Of a DNA stretch of 10,559 bases, positions 1 through 6,384 are shown piece by piece. Position 1 is the stretch's first letter; each line of letters opens with the position of its first letter. Made by a program: the position numbers and the translations under genes. Source of the stretch: Candidatus Nomurabacteria bacterium RIFCSPLOWO2_02_FULL_42_17 (GTDB taxonomy: Bacteria; Patescibacteriota; Minisyncoccia; Phycocordibacterales; MFVN01); the NCBI GenBank assembly GCA_001786095.1, contig MFVN01000001.1:1-10559 (forward strand), given 5' to 3'. Under the pieces are notes generated by a model, which worked only from the letters and a program-made list of their open reading frames with translations, did no database searches and had not been told where the DNA came from.

Positions 1-36
1 AAAACAAGCCCCGCCATTAGGTGGGGCTTGTTTTTT
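1..36 (+). terminator. Rho-independent terminator of an upstream gene outside the window
   Basis: Bases 1-15 and 20-34 form a 15-bp stem (one G-T pair) with the 4-nt loop ATTA. The core is GC-rich (GCCCCGCC / GGTGGGGC) and is followed by an uninterrupted run of T. This is a classic intrinsic terminator for a plus-strand gene to the left. The A-rich 5' arm would also give a U tract in the reverse direction, so it could act both ways. The downstream arm overlaps the possible -35 element of the next gene. Confidence 0.85.
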
Positions 37-56
37 GATATTTTCTATGGTAAACT
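28..56 (+). promoter_or_regulatory. Promoter of the CAP-domain gene, predicted leaderless
   Basis: A TTGTTT at 28-33 is followed after 17 bp by TAAACT at 51-56, preceded by TG at 48-49 (extended -10, TGnTAAACT). Only 6 nt separate the -10 from the ATG at 63, so transcription would begin at or within a base or two of the start codon. There is no Shine-Dalgarno sequence. The individual boxes are weak; the call rests on the same geometry at rplU, dnaB, trpS and aspS. Confidence 0.5.
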
Positions 57-62
57 TAATTC

Positions 63-719
63 ATGAAAAAATTAATTATTGCCACGATTGTCTTGACTGG
101 ATTGATAGTGGGCATGGCGACTTCGATTCAAGATCGGCTGGTTTTACGATCTGATTCTTGGGCCGCGGTTGTTAAAAGCGCGCTGGTTGACTTAACGAAT
201 AAAAACCGGATAGCTCAAAAGATACCTTTCTTAAAAATTAACCCCGTTCTAGAACAGGCGGCCGCTCTCAAAGCCCAAGATATGTCCCAAAAAGGATACT
301 TTGCCCACGTCAGTCCGGAAGGCAAGACTCCGTGGTATTGGCTGGATCAAGTCAAATACGATTACACTTACGCCGGCGAGAATCTGGCCATAAACTTTTT
401 TGACTCGAAAGAAGTCGCCGATGCTTGGATGAAATCGCCGGCGCATCGCGCTAACATGGTCAATAAAAATTTTAAGGAGATTGGCATCGCGCTGGCGCGC
501 GGAATTTATCAAAACCAAGAAACGGTTTTTGTGGTGCAATTTTTCGCTACGCCGGTTAAGGCCAGTATTTCTTCAGCTTCGATCCCAGTAAAAATTCAAA
601 AAAGCAATCTTTCCAGCGTTGCTATAAAAAGTTTATCTTGGTTAAGCGATCCGTTCACCAAAAACCAAGTTGAGATTCCTCAAGACGGCCAAAACGCCAG
701 CGTTGAAAAAAGTTTTTAG
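63..719 (+). CDS. Secreted CAP/SCP-domain protein (YkwD-like)
   Basis: A 218-aa protein with a lysine-start hydrophobic N-terminus (residues 4-20), read as a signal peptide or a single membrane anchor. The CAP domain (cysteine-rich secretory/antigen 5/PR-1 family, PF00188) spans about residues 38-163. It shows the expected blocks: FAHVSPEGKTPW (H82), AGENLA (E106), EVADAWMKSPAHRANM (E117, H128) and FKEIGIALA. These include the His/Glu/Glu/His set that lines the CAP cavity. Bacterial CAP proteins are exported; their biochemical role is mostly unknown, so no substrate is assigned. The last 55 residues are a Ser/Lys-rich tail without a recognised domain. The gene stands alone between a terminator and rplU, with its own predicted promoter. 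The ATG at 63 is chosen because it begins the signal sequence and sits 6 nt after the -10 box. Confidence 0.9.
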   Translation: MKKLIIATIVLTGLIVGMATSIQDRLVLRSDSWAAVVKSALVDLTNKNRIAQKIPFLKINPVLEQAAALKAQDMSQKGYFAHVSPEGKTPWYWLDQVKYDYTYAGENLAINFFDSKEVADAWMKSPAHRANMVNKNFKEIGIALARGIYQNQETVFVVQFFATPVKASISSASIPVKIQKSNLSSVAIKSLSWLSDPFTKNQVEIPQDGQNASVEKSF

Positions 720-731
720 CCGTGCTAGGAT
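703..731 (+). promoter_or_regulatory. Promoter of rplU, inside the end of the CAP gene, predicted leaderless
   Basis: TTGAAA (703-708), a 17-bp spacer, then TGcTAGGAT with the -10 hexamer at 726-731, 6 nt before the rplU ATG. This is the best -35/-10 pair in the window. The -35 lies within the last codons of the CAP gene. The bases AGGA (727-730) could instead be read as a Shine-Dalgarno sequence 7 nt from the ATG, so the site is ambiguous between a -10 box and a ribosome binding site. Confidence 0.6.
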
Positions 732-737
732 GAAAGC

Positions 738-1061
738 ATGGCCACGGAATTCGCGATTATACAAACGGGTGGCAAGCAATACAAGGTCTCCAAGGGAGAC
801 GTTTTGAATGTGGAAAAATTAGGCGGTAAACAGCAGGCGGGCGAGAAAATCGTTTTCGATAAAGTGCTTTTGGTGGACAACGGCAAAGACACTTCCATCG
901 GCACGCCTTTTATAGAGGGGGCCAAAGTAGAAGGGGAATTGATCGCCGAAGGGCGGAATAAAAAAGTCACAGTCATTCACTACAAACCCAAGGTGCGCTA
1001 TTTCAAAAAAGCCGGCCATCGCCAACCATTTTTCAAAATCAAAATTACGAACATAAAATAA
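738..1061 (+). CDS. rplU: Large-subunit ribosomal protein bL21
   Basis: A 107-aa protein of normal length for bL21, a 23S rRNA-binding component of the 50S subunit. The start reads AIIQTGGKQYKVSKGD, matching the family signature AIIxTGGKQYxV. The middle has DKVLLVDNG and IGTPFIEGAKVEGE, and the C-terminal signature is KPKVRYFKKAGHRQPFFKIKI, in which GHRQ is the conserved rRNA-contacting turn. In many bacteria rplU is followed by rpmA (bL27). Here a terminator follows directly and the next gene, recR, faces it, so rpmA must lie elsewhere or be absent. The ATG is supported by the MxxxFAIIQTGG context and by the promoter 6 nt upstream. Confidence 0.97.
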   Translation: MATEFAIIQTGGKQYKVSKGDVLNVEKLGGKQQAGEKIVFDKVLLVDNGKDTSIGTPFIEGAKVEGELIAEGRNKKVTVIHYKPKVRYFKKAGHRQPFFKIKITNIK

Positions 1062-1096
1062 AACCTAGATTGATGTCGGACATCAATCTAGGTTTT
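1060..1096. terminator. Bidirectional terminator shared by rplU and recR
   Basis: Bases 1060-1076 pair perfectly with 1080-1096 (17 bp, loop CGG). The plus strand ends in TTTTT and the minus strand in TTTTATTTTA, so it can end transcription from both sides. It sits in the convergent gap and is so compact that it includes the last bases of the rplU stop codon (1059-1061) and touches the recR stop codon (1096-1098 on the minus strand). Confidence 0.9.
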
Positions 1097-1707
1097 TAAC
1101 TGCGGTTCTTTAGGGCGTTTTTAAGGGTATCGGGGTCAGTATATTCCAGTTCGGCGCCGGTGGACAGTCCGCGTCCGAGCGAAGAAATTTTTAAACCGTG
1201 TTTAATGGAAAGCGGAGCCAGTATTTTACGCAAATACGATTCAGTGTGCTCACCCTGCGGACTCGCCGCGAAGGCTAAAATTATTTCTTTTAATCCGGAT
1301 GCGGCCGCGCTTTGCGCGGCCGCCAACAATTCTTTCGCACGCACCTTTTTTTCCGTGTCTTTTTCCGTAATTGGCACCAACCCGCCCAAAATAAAGAAAC
1401 GCCCGCGATAAGTTCCGCTTTGGGCGAAATTTTCCAAATCCGAATCTTTTTCCATAACCATTAAGAGTGATTGATCAGTCGCGGAACTAGCGCACAAGGC
1501 GCACAGTTCTTTGTCTGCGGATTCAAAAAAACGGAAACATGATTTACAGCGTGCGACATTTTTTTTAAGTGCTACGATAGATTCCAAAAAATCTTTAACA
1601 TAACCGTTCTCCGCCCTTAAAAGAAAATAAACAAACCGGCGGGCTTGGCGCTCGCCGATGCCGGGAAAATGGGCAAAATATTCCGATAATCTGTCAATAA
1701 TGCTCAT
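1096..1707 (-). CDS. recR: Recombination mediator protein RecR
   Basis: A 203-aa protein, the usual length for RecR, which with RecO (and RecF) loads RecA onto SSB-coated single-stranded DNA at gaps. Order of parts: helix-hairpin-helix HFPGIGERQARRF (residues 13-25); four-cysteine zinc site C54-x2-C57 and C69-x2-C72; Toprim fold from about residue 79 with E86 in LLMVMEKDSDLE and the block GRFFILGGLVPI; C-terminal GAELEYTDPDTLKNAL. In better-known RecRs the Toprim block reads YHVLGG and the late block AHGxPxGxxLE; here they are FFILGG and GRGLSTGAELE, a modest divergence. The gene lies 5 nt after the dnaB stop and is probably co-transcribed with it. No Shine-Dalgarno sequence precedes its ATG. 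Confidence 0.96.
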   Translation of the reverse strand: MSIIDRLSEYFAHFPGIGERQARRFVYFLLRAENGYVKDFLESIVALKKNVARCKSCFRFFESADKELCALCASSATDQSLLMVMEKDSDLENFAQSGTYRGRFFILGGLVPITEKDTEKKVRAKELLAAAQSAAASGLKEIILAFAASPQGEHTESYLRKILAPLSIKHGLKISSLGRGLSTGAELEYTDPDTLKNALKNRS

Positions 1708-1712
1708 GATTT

Positions 1713-3101
1713 TTAAAATTCTTCACCCACACCGCTTTCCTTAGGGGCAACCAGTTCAGAAATATTACTGCGTTCTACTGAAAGGAAAGTGGTGGTTTTT
1801 TTGTCAAAATAAAGTTGAATCAGGCCAGTCGGGCCGTTGCGGTGTTTTTCAACCACAATATCCACAATATTAGTGCGTTCGGCTGGATCTTTATCACGAT
1901 CTTCGCTGTGTATAAACATAACAATATCCGCATCCTGTTCAATAGAGCCCGATTCGCGTAAATCGGAAAGGCGTGGTTTGCCGCCACGCGATTCCACGGC
2001 GCGTGAGAGTTGGGAAAGCGCCAGTACCGGCACGTCTAAATCTTTAGCCAGTGCCTTGAGCGCGCGTGAAATTTCCGTAACTTGACCAACCATGGAATCA
2101 TAATCTCTTTTAGTGGCCATAAGTTGTAAGTAGTCAATAATGATTAATCCCAGGCCGTGTTCAGTTTTTATACGGCGAGCGTTGGCGCGTATTTGCGCGG
2201 TATTAGAACCGGCGCGGTCGTCTATAAAAAGGGGCGCTTTAGCTAAACGGTCCAGCGCGTCGCGCAATTTTACGAATTCAGTATCGGCTGAAAGACGACC
2301 GGTGCGCATTTGTTGCGAGTGCACGCGCGCCTCCGCGGCCATAATACGATCCACAACTTGCGGCATAGACATTTCTAGCGAGCAAAAAAGCACTGGCAGA
2401 TTTTCCCGCGCGGACGCGTGACGCGCTATATCCAATGCCAAAGTTGTTTTTCCCATACCCGGTCGCGCGGCTAATATAATCAAATCAGATTTTTGCAAGC
2501 CGGAAAGTAGATTATCTATATCGGCAAAACCGGTAGCCACACCGCGCAATGCGCCCTTCTGTTCGTGCATGCGTTCTAAACGTTCCCAAGCATCATGCAA
2601 CGCGTCTTTCAGATGCGTGAAGCGCCGAGCGCTTTTAGTTGAAGCAACCGAATATACCAAACTTTGCGCTTCGTCTAAAATTTCATCCGTTTCGCGTTCG
2701 CTGGCAAAACCCATTTGGGCGATTTCTTCGGCGGCCGCAATCAGTCCGCGCAAGGCGGATTTTGAATAAACAATTTGAGCATAGTAACGGGCGTTTACTG
2801 AAGCTGGCACGACCGAAGATAACTCGGCCAAAAAAGAACTACCGCCGATTGATTCCAGTTTTGATTTGTCTTTAAGTTTAGCGGACACGGACAGCAGGTC
2901 GATGGGCTGGCCTTTTTGCCATAATTCAACCATGGTTTCAAAAACGGTCGCGTGCCGGCTGGCGTAAAAAGATTCCGGAGTAATTAGATCGACAATTTCA
3001 TCCATCACACCCGGCCGAATCATAACCGAACCCAAAACGGCCTTTTCGGCCTCGAGGTCTTGTGGGGGAATGCGACCTATAATGGATTTATTCTGCGCCA
3101 T
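1713..3101 (-). CDS. dnaB: Replicative DNA helicase DnaB
   Basis: 462 aa from the chosen start, typical for the hexameric 5'-3' helicase of the replication fork. The N-terminal domain opens with IPPQDLEAEKAVLGS (residues 11-25), the standard DnaB start. A linker around 150-185 leads to the RecA-like ATPase: Walker A ARPGMGKT (212-219), catalytic Glu in SLEMS (E243), Walker B LIIIDYLQL (D323), LSQLSRAVE (362-370), then RESGSIEQDAD (382-392) and the Arg-finger region EKHRNGPTG (418-426). There is no intein in the P-loop or other motifs. An in-frame ATG 39 nt further upstream exists, but the ATG at 3101 is preferred: MAQNKSIIGRIPP is the normal family start, and an extended -10 lies 8 nt before it. 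First gene of a dnaB-recR pair. Confidence 0.97.
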   Translation of the reverse strand: MAQNKSIIGRIPPQDLEAEKAVLGSVMIRPGVMDEIVDLITPESFYASRHATVFETMVELWQKGQPIDLLSVSAKLKDKSKLESIGGSSFLAELSSVVPASVNARYYAQIVYSKSALRGLIAAAEEIAQMGFASERETDEILDEAQSLVYSVASTKSARRFTHLKDALHDAWERLERMHEQKGALRGVATGFADIDNLLSGLQKSDLIILAARPGMGKTTLALDIARHASARENLPVLFCSLEMSMPQVVDRIMAAEARVHSQQMRTGRLSADTEFVKLRDALDRLAKAPLFIDDRAGSNTAQIRANARRIKTEHGLGLIIIDYLQLMATKRDYDSMVGQVTEISRALKALAKDLDVPVLALSQLSRAVESRGGKPRLSDLRESGSIEQDADIVMFIHSEDRDKDPAERTNIVDIVVEKHRNGPTGLIQLYFDKKTTTFLSVERSNISELVAPKESGVGEEF

Positions 3102-3109
3102 ATATAATG

Positions 3110-3137
3110 ATTGTAACACAATATTATTCGCGCCCAA
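3110..3137 (-). promoter_or_regulatory. dnaB promoter, predicted leaderless
   Basis: Reading the minus strand, TTGGGC (3137-3132), a 16-bp spacer, then TGtTACAAT with the -10 hexamer at 3115-3110. The dnaB ATG follows 8 nt later. The -10 matches TATAAT at five of six positions and has the TG extension; the -35 matches only TTG. A second TATAAT on the minus strand at 3144-3139 overlaps the alternative upstream ATG and could be an additional -10, giving a short leader. Confidence 0.55.
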
Positions 3138-3183
3138 CATTATAGTTGAATGCCCTGTGGTTAATGTGTGAAAAACTTAAAAG

Positions 3184-3192
3184 TGATATAAT
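3184..3192 (+). promoter_or_regulatory. trpS promoter: perfect extended -10, predicted leaderless
   Basis: TGaTATAAT, a full consensus extended -10, with the hexamer at 3187-3192. The trpS ATG follows after 6 nt, placing the expected transcription start on the A of the ATG. No convincing -35 is seen 16-18 bp upstream, which is tolerated by extended -10 promoters. No Shine-Dalgarno sequence is present. With the dnaB promoter it makes a compact divergent control region (3102-3198). Confidence 0.65.
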
Positions 3193-3198
3193 CAGCTT

Positions 3199-4185
3199 AT
3201 GGATAAAGGTAAAAAAATACTGGTTTCCGGCGTAAAACCGACCGCCCGGCAACATATCGGCAATTATTTTGGGGCCTTACGGCAATTTATGGAGCTTTCT
3301 GAACAATATGAAAGTTATATTTTTATAGCTGATTATCACGCGCTTAATTTCGTGCAGAACGCCAAAGAATTAGAACAAAATGTCGTGGACATTGCGCTAG
3401 ACTATTTAGCAGTCGGACTGGACCCGAAAAAAGTTACACTTTTTAAACAATCCGACGTGCCGGAGGTGACAGAACTGTGCTGGATTTTTGACACGATTAC
3501 AACTATGCCGTATTTAGCCCGAGCTCACGCCTACAAGGATGCATCGACAAAAGGCAAGGAAGCGAGTGTCGGCACCTTTAATTATCCCATGCTCATGGCC
3601 GCCGATATTTTAATACAAGACGCCGATGTTGTGCCGGTTGGGCAAGACCAAAAACAGCACGTGGAATACGCCCGCGACACGGCTGAAAAATTTAATCGGA
3701 TTTTTTCCGCTAAAGGCGGATCCGCCTTTAGCGGAGGTGAAATTTTCAAACTACCTGAACCAATGATTTTGACGGAAGTAGCGGTGGTGCCGGGTATTGA
3801 CGGGCGAAAAATGAGCAAGAGTTATGGTAATACCATTGAGCTTTTTGCTTCAGATGAAGAAATAAAAAACAAAGTTATGAGTATTGTAACTGATTCAGGC
3901 GAAGGAATCCCGAAAAATGTTTATGCTTTGCACAAACTCGTGCGTAGCGAGAGCGAACTAAAATCGCTTTATGAAAATAAAAAAGGGAAGTATCAAGAAC
4001 TTAAAGAAGCGCTAGCTGACGACTTGATGAATTTTATCCGCCCTTTGCGCGAAAAAAGAGAAAAATTAGCGCAAAATAAAGAAGCCGTACTGGAAATTTT
4101 GAAATCCGGCGGCGCGCGTGCTCGCTCGCGCACCGCCTCCAAAATGTCCGCTGTCCGCCACGCCGTTGGCGTAGAGCTATATTAA
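3199..4185 (+). CDS. trpS: Tryptophan--tRNA ligase
   Basis: A 328-aa class Ic aminoacyl-tRNA synthetase, close to the usual bacterial length of about 330; it charges tRNA-Trp in the cytoplasm. Signature sites: SGVKPTARQHIGNYFGALR, with HIGN (19-22) as the HIGH motif; the tryptophan-pocket region NYPMLMAADILIQDADVVPVGQDQKQHVE (128-156, quoted in part: MLMAADIL, VGQDQKQH); GRKMSKSYGN with KMSKS (204-208); C-terminal GARARSRTASKMSAVRHAVG. Residues 170-179 (SAKGGSAFSG) are an apparent extra segment between FNRIF and GEIFKLPEP, encoded exactly by a 30-nt perfect palindrome; in ordinary TrpRS the FN-x-x-(Y/F) block runs almost directly into GExFxxPE. First gene of the rightward run; its own leaderless-type promoter precedes it. 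Confidence 0.97.
   Translation: MDKGKKILVSGVKPTARQHIGNYFGALRQFMELSEQYESYIFIADYHALNFVQNAKELEQNVVDIALDYLAVGLDPKKVTLFKQSDVPEVTELCWIFDTITTMPYLARAHAYKDASTKGKEASVGTFNYPMLMAADILIQDADVVPVGQDQKQHVEYARDTAEKFNRIFSAKGGSAFSGGEIFKLPEPMILTEVAVVPGIDGRKMSKSYGNTIELFASDEEIKNKVMSIVTDSGEGIPKNVYALHKLVRSESELKSLYENKKGKYQELKEALADDLMNFIRPLREKREKLAQNKEAVLEILKSGGARARSRTASKMSAVRHAVGVELY
3706..3735. repeat. 30-nt perfect palindrome inside trpS
   Basis: TCCGCTAAAGGCGGA (3706-3720) is followed immediately by its exact reverse complement (3721-3735), with no spacer. Each half is itself a small hairpin (TCCGC/GCGGA arms around a 5-nt loop). The repeat covers exactly codons 170-179 of trpS and sits where TrpRS normally has no residues to spare. 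No T run follows, so it is not a terminator. It looks like a palindromic repeat element inserted in frame. Confidence 0.85.
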
Positions 4186-4187
4186 TT

Positions 4188-4196
4188 TGATATATT
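4188..4196 (+). promoter_or_regulatory. aspS promoter: extended -10, predicted leaderless
   Basis: TGaTATATT with the hexamer at 4191-4196 lies in the 18-nt gap between trpS and aspS, 7 nt before the aspS ATG. It is nearly identical to the trpS box TGaTATAAT. The -35 is weak (TTGGCG at 4166-4171 with a 19-bp spacer). It would give aspS and the genes beyond it transcription independent of trpS, again without a leader. Confidence 0.5.
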
Positions 4197-4203
4197 CATA
4201 AAT

Positions 4204-5628
4204 ATGCAAGATAGAATTTTAATTAAAGATTTACATTTAAATATTGGACAGGAGGTTGTAGTGGCTGGCTGGGTGGATATTAGGCGCGATCAAGGGAAGA
4301 TGGTTTTTTTTGATATGCGGGATATGAGCGGTAAAGTGCAATGCGTGGTTTTGCCAGCTAACACTGAAGCTATAGAAATTGCCAAGGAAATAAGGCCGGA
4401 GTGGGTGTTAAAGATCACTGGCAAAGTCAACAAGCGCCCGGAAAAAAATATAAACAAAGACCAGCCTAACGGTGATATTGAATTGGAAATTTTAAAAATT
4501 GAAGTTCTAAATAAGGCCCAGACACCGCCCTTTGATGTTCGTTCCGATGGGCACGAAATAGGGGAGGATATGCGTCTTCAGTATCGTTATTTGGATTTAC
4601 GCCGTCCGCGGATGCAAAAAAACTTGAGAAAACGCGGGGAAATGATTCAATTTATTCGAGACTATTTAGTCAACAAAGAAAATTTTGTAGAAATCGAAAC
4701 ACCTATTCTGACTAAAACCAGCCCTGAAGGAGCTCGCGATTTTTTGGTTCCTTCCCGTCTTAACAAAGGAAATTTTTATGCTTTACCCCAAAGTCCTCAG
4801 CAATATAAACAAATGATTATGGTTGCCGGTTTTGAAAAATATTTTCAGATAGCCCGTTGTTTTCGCGACGAAGACCCTAGGGCCGACCGCGCTTACGGCG
4901 AATTTACCCAACTTGATTTAGAAATGTCATTTGTCGAGCAAGAAGATATTTTATCTTTGGTTGAAAAATTATTTACCGAAATGATCAAAAAGGTATTTCC
5001 GGAGAAAAAAATAACTCAAACCCCTTGGCCGCGTATTGCGCATAAAGAAACCATGGAAAAATATGGATCCGATAAACCAGATTTGAGAAAAAACAAAGAG
5101 GATAAAGATGAGTTGGCTTTTACTTGGGTTATTGATTTTCCTTTATTCACCCAACAAACTAAAAATGATTTTTATCATGGTTCCGGTTCGGCAAAATTCG
5201 CCCCATCCCACCATATGTTTACCGCTCCTCACCCGGATGATATATCATTACTTGATTCCGGTCCGACGAAAGTCAGGGGTCTTCAGCACGATTTAGCCTT
5301 GAATGGTTATGAAGTTGGCGGGGGAAGCATTAGAATCCATGATCGCAAGGTTCAAGAAAAAGTTTTTGATCTAATTGGTTTTTCCGAAGAGCAAAAAAAT
5401 ACTTTTAAACACATGCTGGAAGCGTTTACTTTTGGTACTCCTCCTCATGGAGGAATCGCTCCGGGAATTGATCGGCTTTTATTGGCTATTACCGGAGAGT
5501 CGAGTCTTCGAGAATTAATGTCTTTTCCTAAAACCGGCGAAGGGCAAGATTTAATGATGAACGCGCCATCCGAAGCTACTCCCGAACAACTTAAAGAACT
5601 TGGCATAAAAACAGAACCGAGAAAATAA
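4204..5628 (+). CDS. aspS: Aspartate--tRNA ligase, short form lacking the GAD insertion domain
   Basis: A 474-aa class IIb synthetase that charges tRNA-Asp. The N-terminal OB-fold anticodon domain (about 1-105) contains VAGWVDIRRDQGKMVFFDMRD and GKVNKRPEKNINKD. The catalytic domain has RYLDLRRPRMQKNL, motif 1 region ETPILTKTSPEGARDF (165-180), motif 2 FRDEDPRADRAYGEFTQLDLE (220-240, cited as FRDED and GEFTQLDLE) and motif 3 GGIAPGIDRL (416-425). The motifs are bacterial in style. Bacterial AspRS is usually near 590 aa because a GAD domain of roughly 100-120 aa is inserted between motifs 2 and 3. Here MEKYGSDKPDLRKNK passes through a short charged linker (295-302) straight into FTWVIDFPLF, so that domain is missing. 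The stop codon abuts the scpA ATG. Confidence 0.96.
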   Translation: MQDRILIKDLHLNIGQEVVVAGWVDIRRDQGKMVFFDMRDMSGKVQCVVLPANTEAIEIAKEIRPEWVLKITGKVNKRPEKNINKDQPNGDIELEILKIEVLNKAQTPPFDVRSDGHEIGEDMRLQYRYLDLRRPRMQKNLRKRGEMIQFIRDYLVNKENFVEIETPILTKTSPEGARDFLVPSRLNKGNFYALPQSPQQYKQMIMVAGFEKYFQIARCFRDEDPRADRAYGEFTQLDLEMSFVEQEDILSLVEKLFTEMIKKVFPEKKITQTPWPRIAHKETMEKYGSDKPDLRKNKEDKDELAFTWVIDFPLFTQQTKNDFYHGSGSAKFAPSHHMFTAPHPDDISLLDSGPTKVRGLQHDLALNGYEVGGGSIRIHDRKVQEKVFDLIGFSEEQKNTFKHMLEAFTFGTPPHGGIAPGIDRLLLAITGESSLRELMSFPKTGEGQDLMMNAPSEATPEQLKELGIKTEPRK

Positions 5629-6384
5629 ATGACTGAGATTGGTTACAAAGTAAAAACATCGGTTTTTGAGGGACCACTAGAAGTCCTGCTTGGTTTGATT
5701 GAGGAACGTAAGCTGGAAGTCAGTCGCGTTTCGCTTTCGGCGGTGGCTGATGATTTTTTAAATTACATTCATAACTTAGGAGTTGAGCTCCCAAGTGGGA
5801 GCTCAACTCCCGAATATCTGACTGAAATGGTAAATTTTTTAGCGATTGCGGCGACTTTAGTTCTTATTAAGTCCAAGTCGCTTTTACCGTCGCTAGAACT
5901 TTCCCAAGAAGAGGAGGAGGAAATCGGTGCTCTGGAGCGCCGATTGGAAATTTTCCGAGCCGTCCAGGAGGTCGGTGCGGAAATTCGCGCAACCTACGGT
6001 CGGCGGATAATTTTTAGCCGGCCGGAAGGATTGATTATTCCGGTTTTTAGCCCCACACCCAAGCTTACATCGGAAAACCTGCTTTCTGCTTTGAATTTTG
6101 TTTTAGATAATTTACCCAAGCAGGAAAAATTACCGCTGGTTTCGGTTCAAAAAGCCATAACCCTAGAAGATATGCTTAAGCGATTAGTCACGCGCGTGGA
6201 AACGGCGCTCAAATTCAATTTTCATGATTTTGCGGGTGGTTCAGACGGGGATAACAGCAAAGAACGCAAAGTTTATGTTATAGTCGGGTTCTTGGCCATG
6301 CTGGAACTCGTGCGTCGTGGCTTGATTAACACAATTCAGCAGAGTCATTTTGGAGAAATTGTCATAGAAAAACAAAATGTCTGA
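5629..6384 (+). CDS. scpA: Segregation and condensation protein A (SMC kleisin)
   Basis: A 251-aa kleisin that bridges the SMC dimer and binds ScpB in the bacterial condensin. The N-terminal block is VFEGPLEVLLGLIEERKLEVSRV (12-34; FEGPLxxLLxLIEExKL is the family hallmark), then AVADDFLNYI, then VNFLAIAATLVLIKSKSLLP (68-87). An acidic stretch EEEEEIGALERRL follows, and the C-terminal winged-helix part includes VIVGFLAMLELVRRGLINTIQ (217-237) with IVIEK. Residues 51-61 (GVELPSGSSTP) sit in the loop between the first helices and are encoded by a 32-nt inverted repeat. The ATG follows the aspS stop with no gap; the 3' end overlaps scpB by 8 nt. Confidence 0.95.
   Translation: MTEIGYKVKTSVFEGPLEVLLGLIEERKLEVSRVSLSAVADDFLNYIHNLGVELPSGSSTPEYLTEMVNFLAIAATLVLIKSKSLLPSLELSQEEEEEIGALERRLEIFRAVQEVGAEIRATYGRRIIFSRPEGLIIPVFSPTPKLTSENLLSALNFVLDNLPKQEKLPLVSVQKAITLEDMLKRLVTRVETALKFNFHDFAGGSDGDNSKERKVYVIVGFLAMLELVRRGLINTIQQSHFGEIVIEKQNV
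5779..5810. repeat. 32-nt inverted repeat inside scpA
   Basis: GGAGTTGAGCTCCC (5779-5792) pairs perfectly with GGGAGCTCAACTCC (5797-5810) around the 4-nt loop AAGT (the flanking A-T makes it 15 bp with a 2-nt loop). It begins on a codon boundary at codon 51 and encodes GVELPSGSST plus two bases of the next Pro codon. The sequence is unrelated to the trpS palindrome, but size, symmetry and in-frame loop location are the same. No T run follows. Confidence 0.85.

Noticed and set aside
249..539. Minus-strand ORF of 96 codons within the CAP gene
   Set aside because: Fully antisense to a gene with clear CAP motifs; its own translation shows no recognisable domain and no promoter. Same reasoning applies to the reverse-strand ORFs inside rplU, trpS, scpB-mraY, ftsW and murG, and to the plus-strand ORFs opposite recR and dnaB.
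1301..1323. GC-rich hairpin in recR (GCGGCCGCGC, loop TTT, complement)
   Set aside because: It encodes an alanine-rich helix (AAAQSAAA) that fills the normal RecR length, so it looks like a by-product of Ala codons rather than an inserted element like those in trpS and scpA.
1713..3101. Possible intein in dnaB
   Set aside because: DnaB is a common intein host, but the P-loop, Walker B and later motifs are continuous and the length (462 aa) is normal.
3102..3140. Extended DnaB start 13 residues upstream
   Set aside because: Its ATG overlaps a minus-strand TATAAT, the extra residues (MLGANNIVLQSLY) are not DnaB-like, and a better -10 lies between it and the ATG at 3101.
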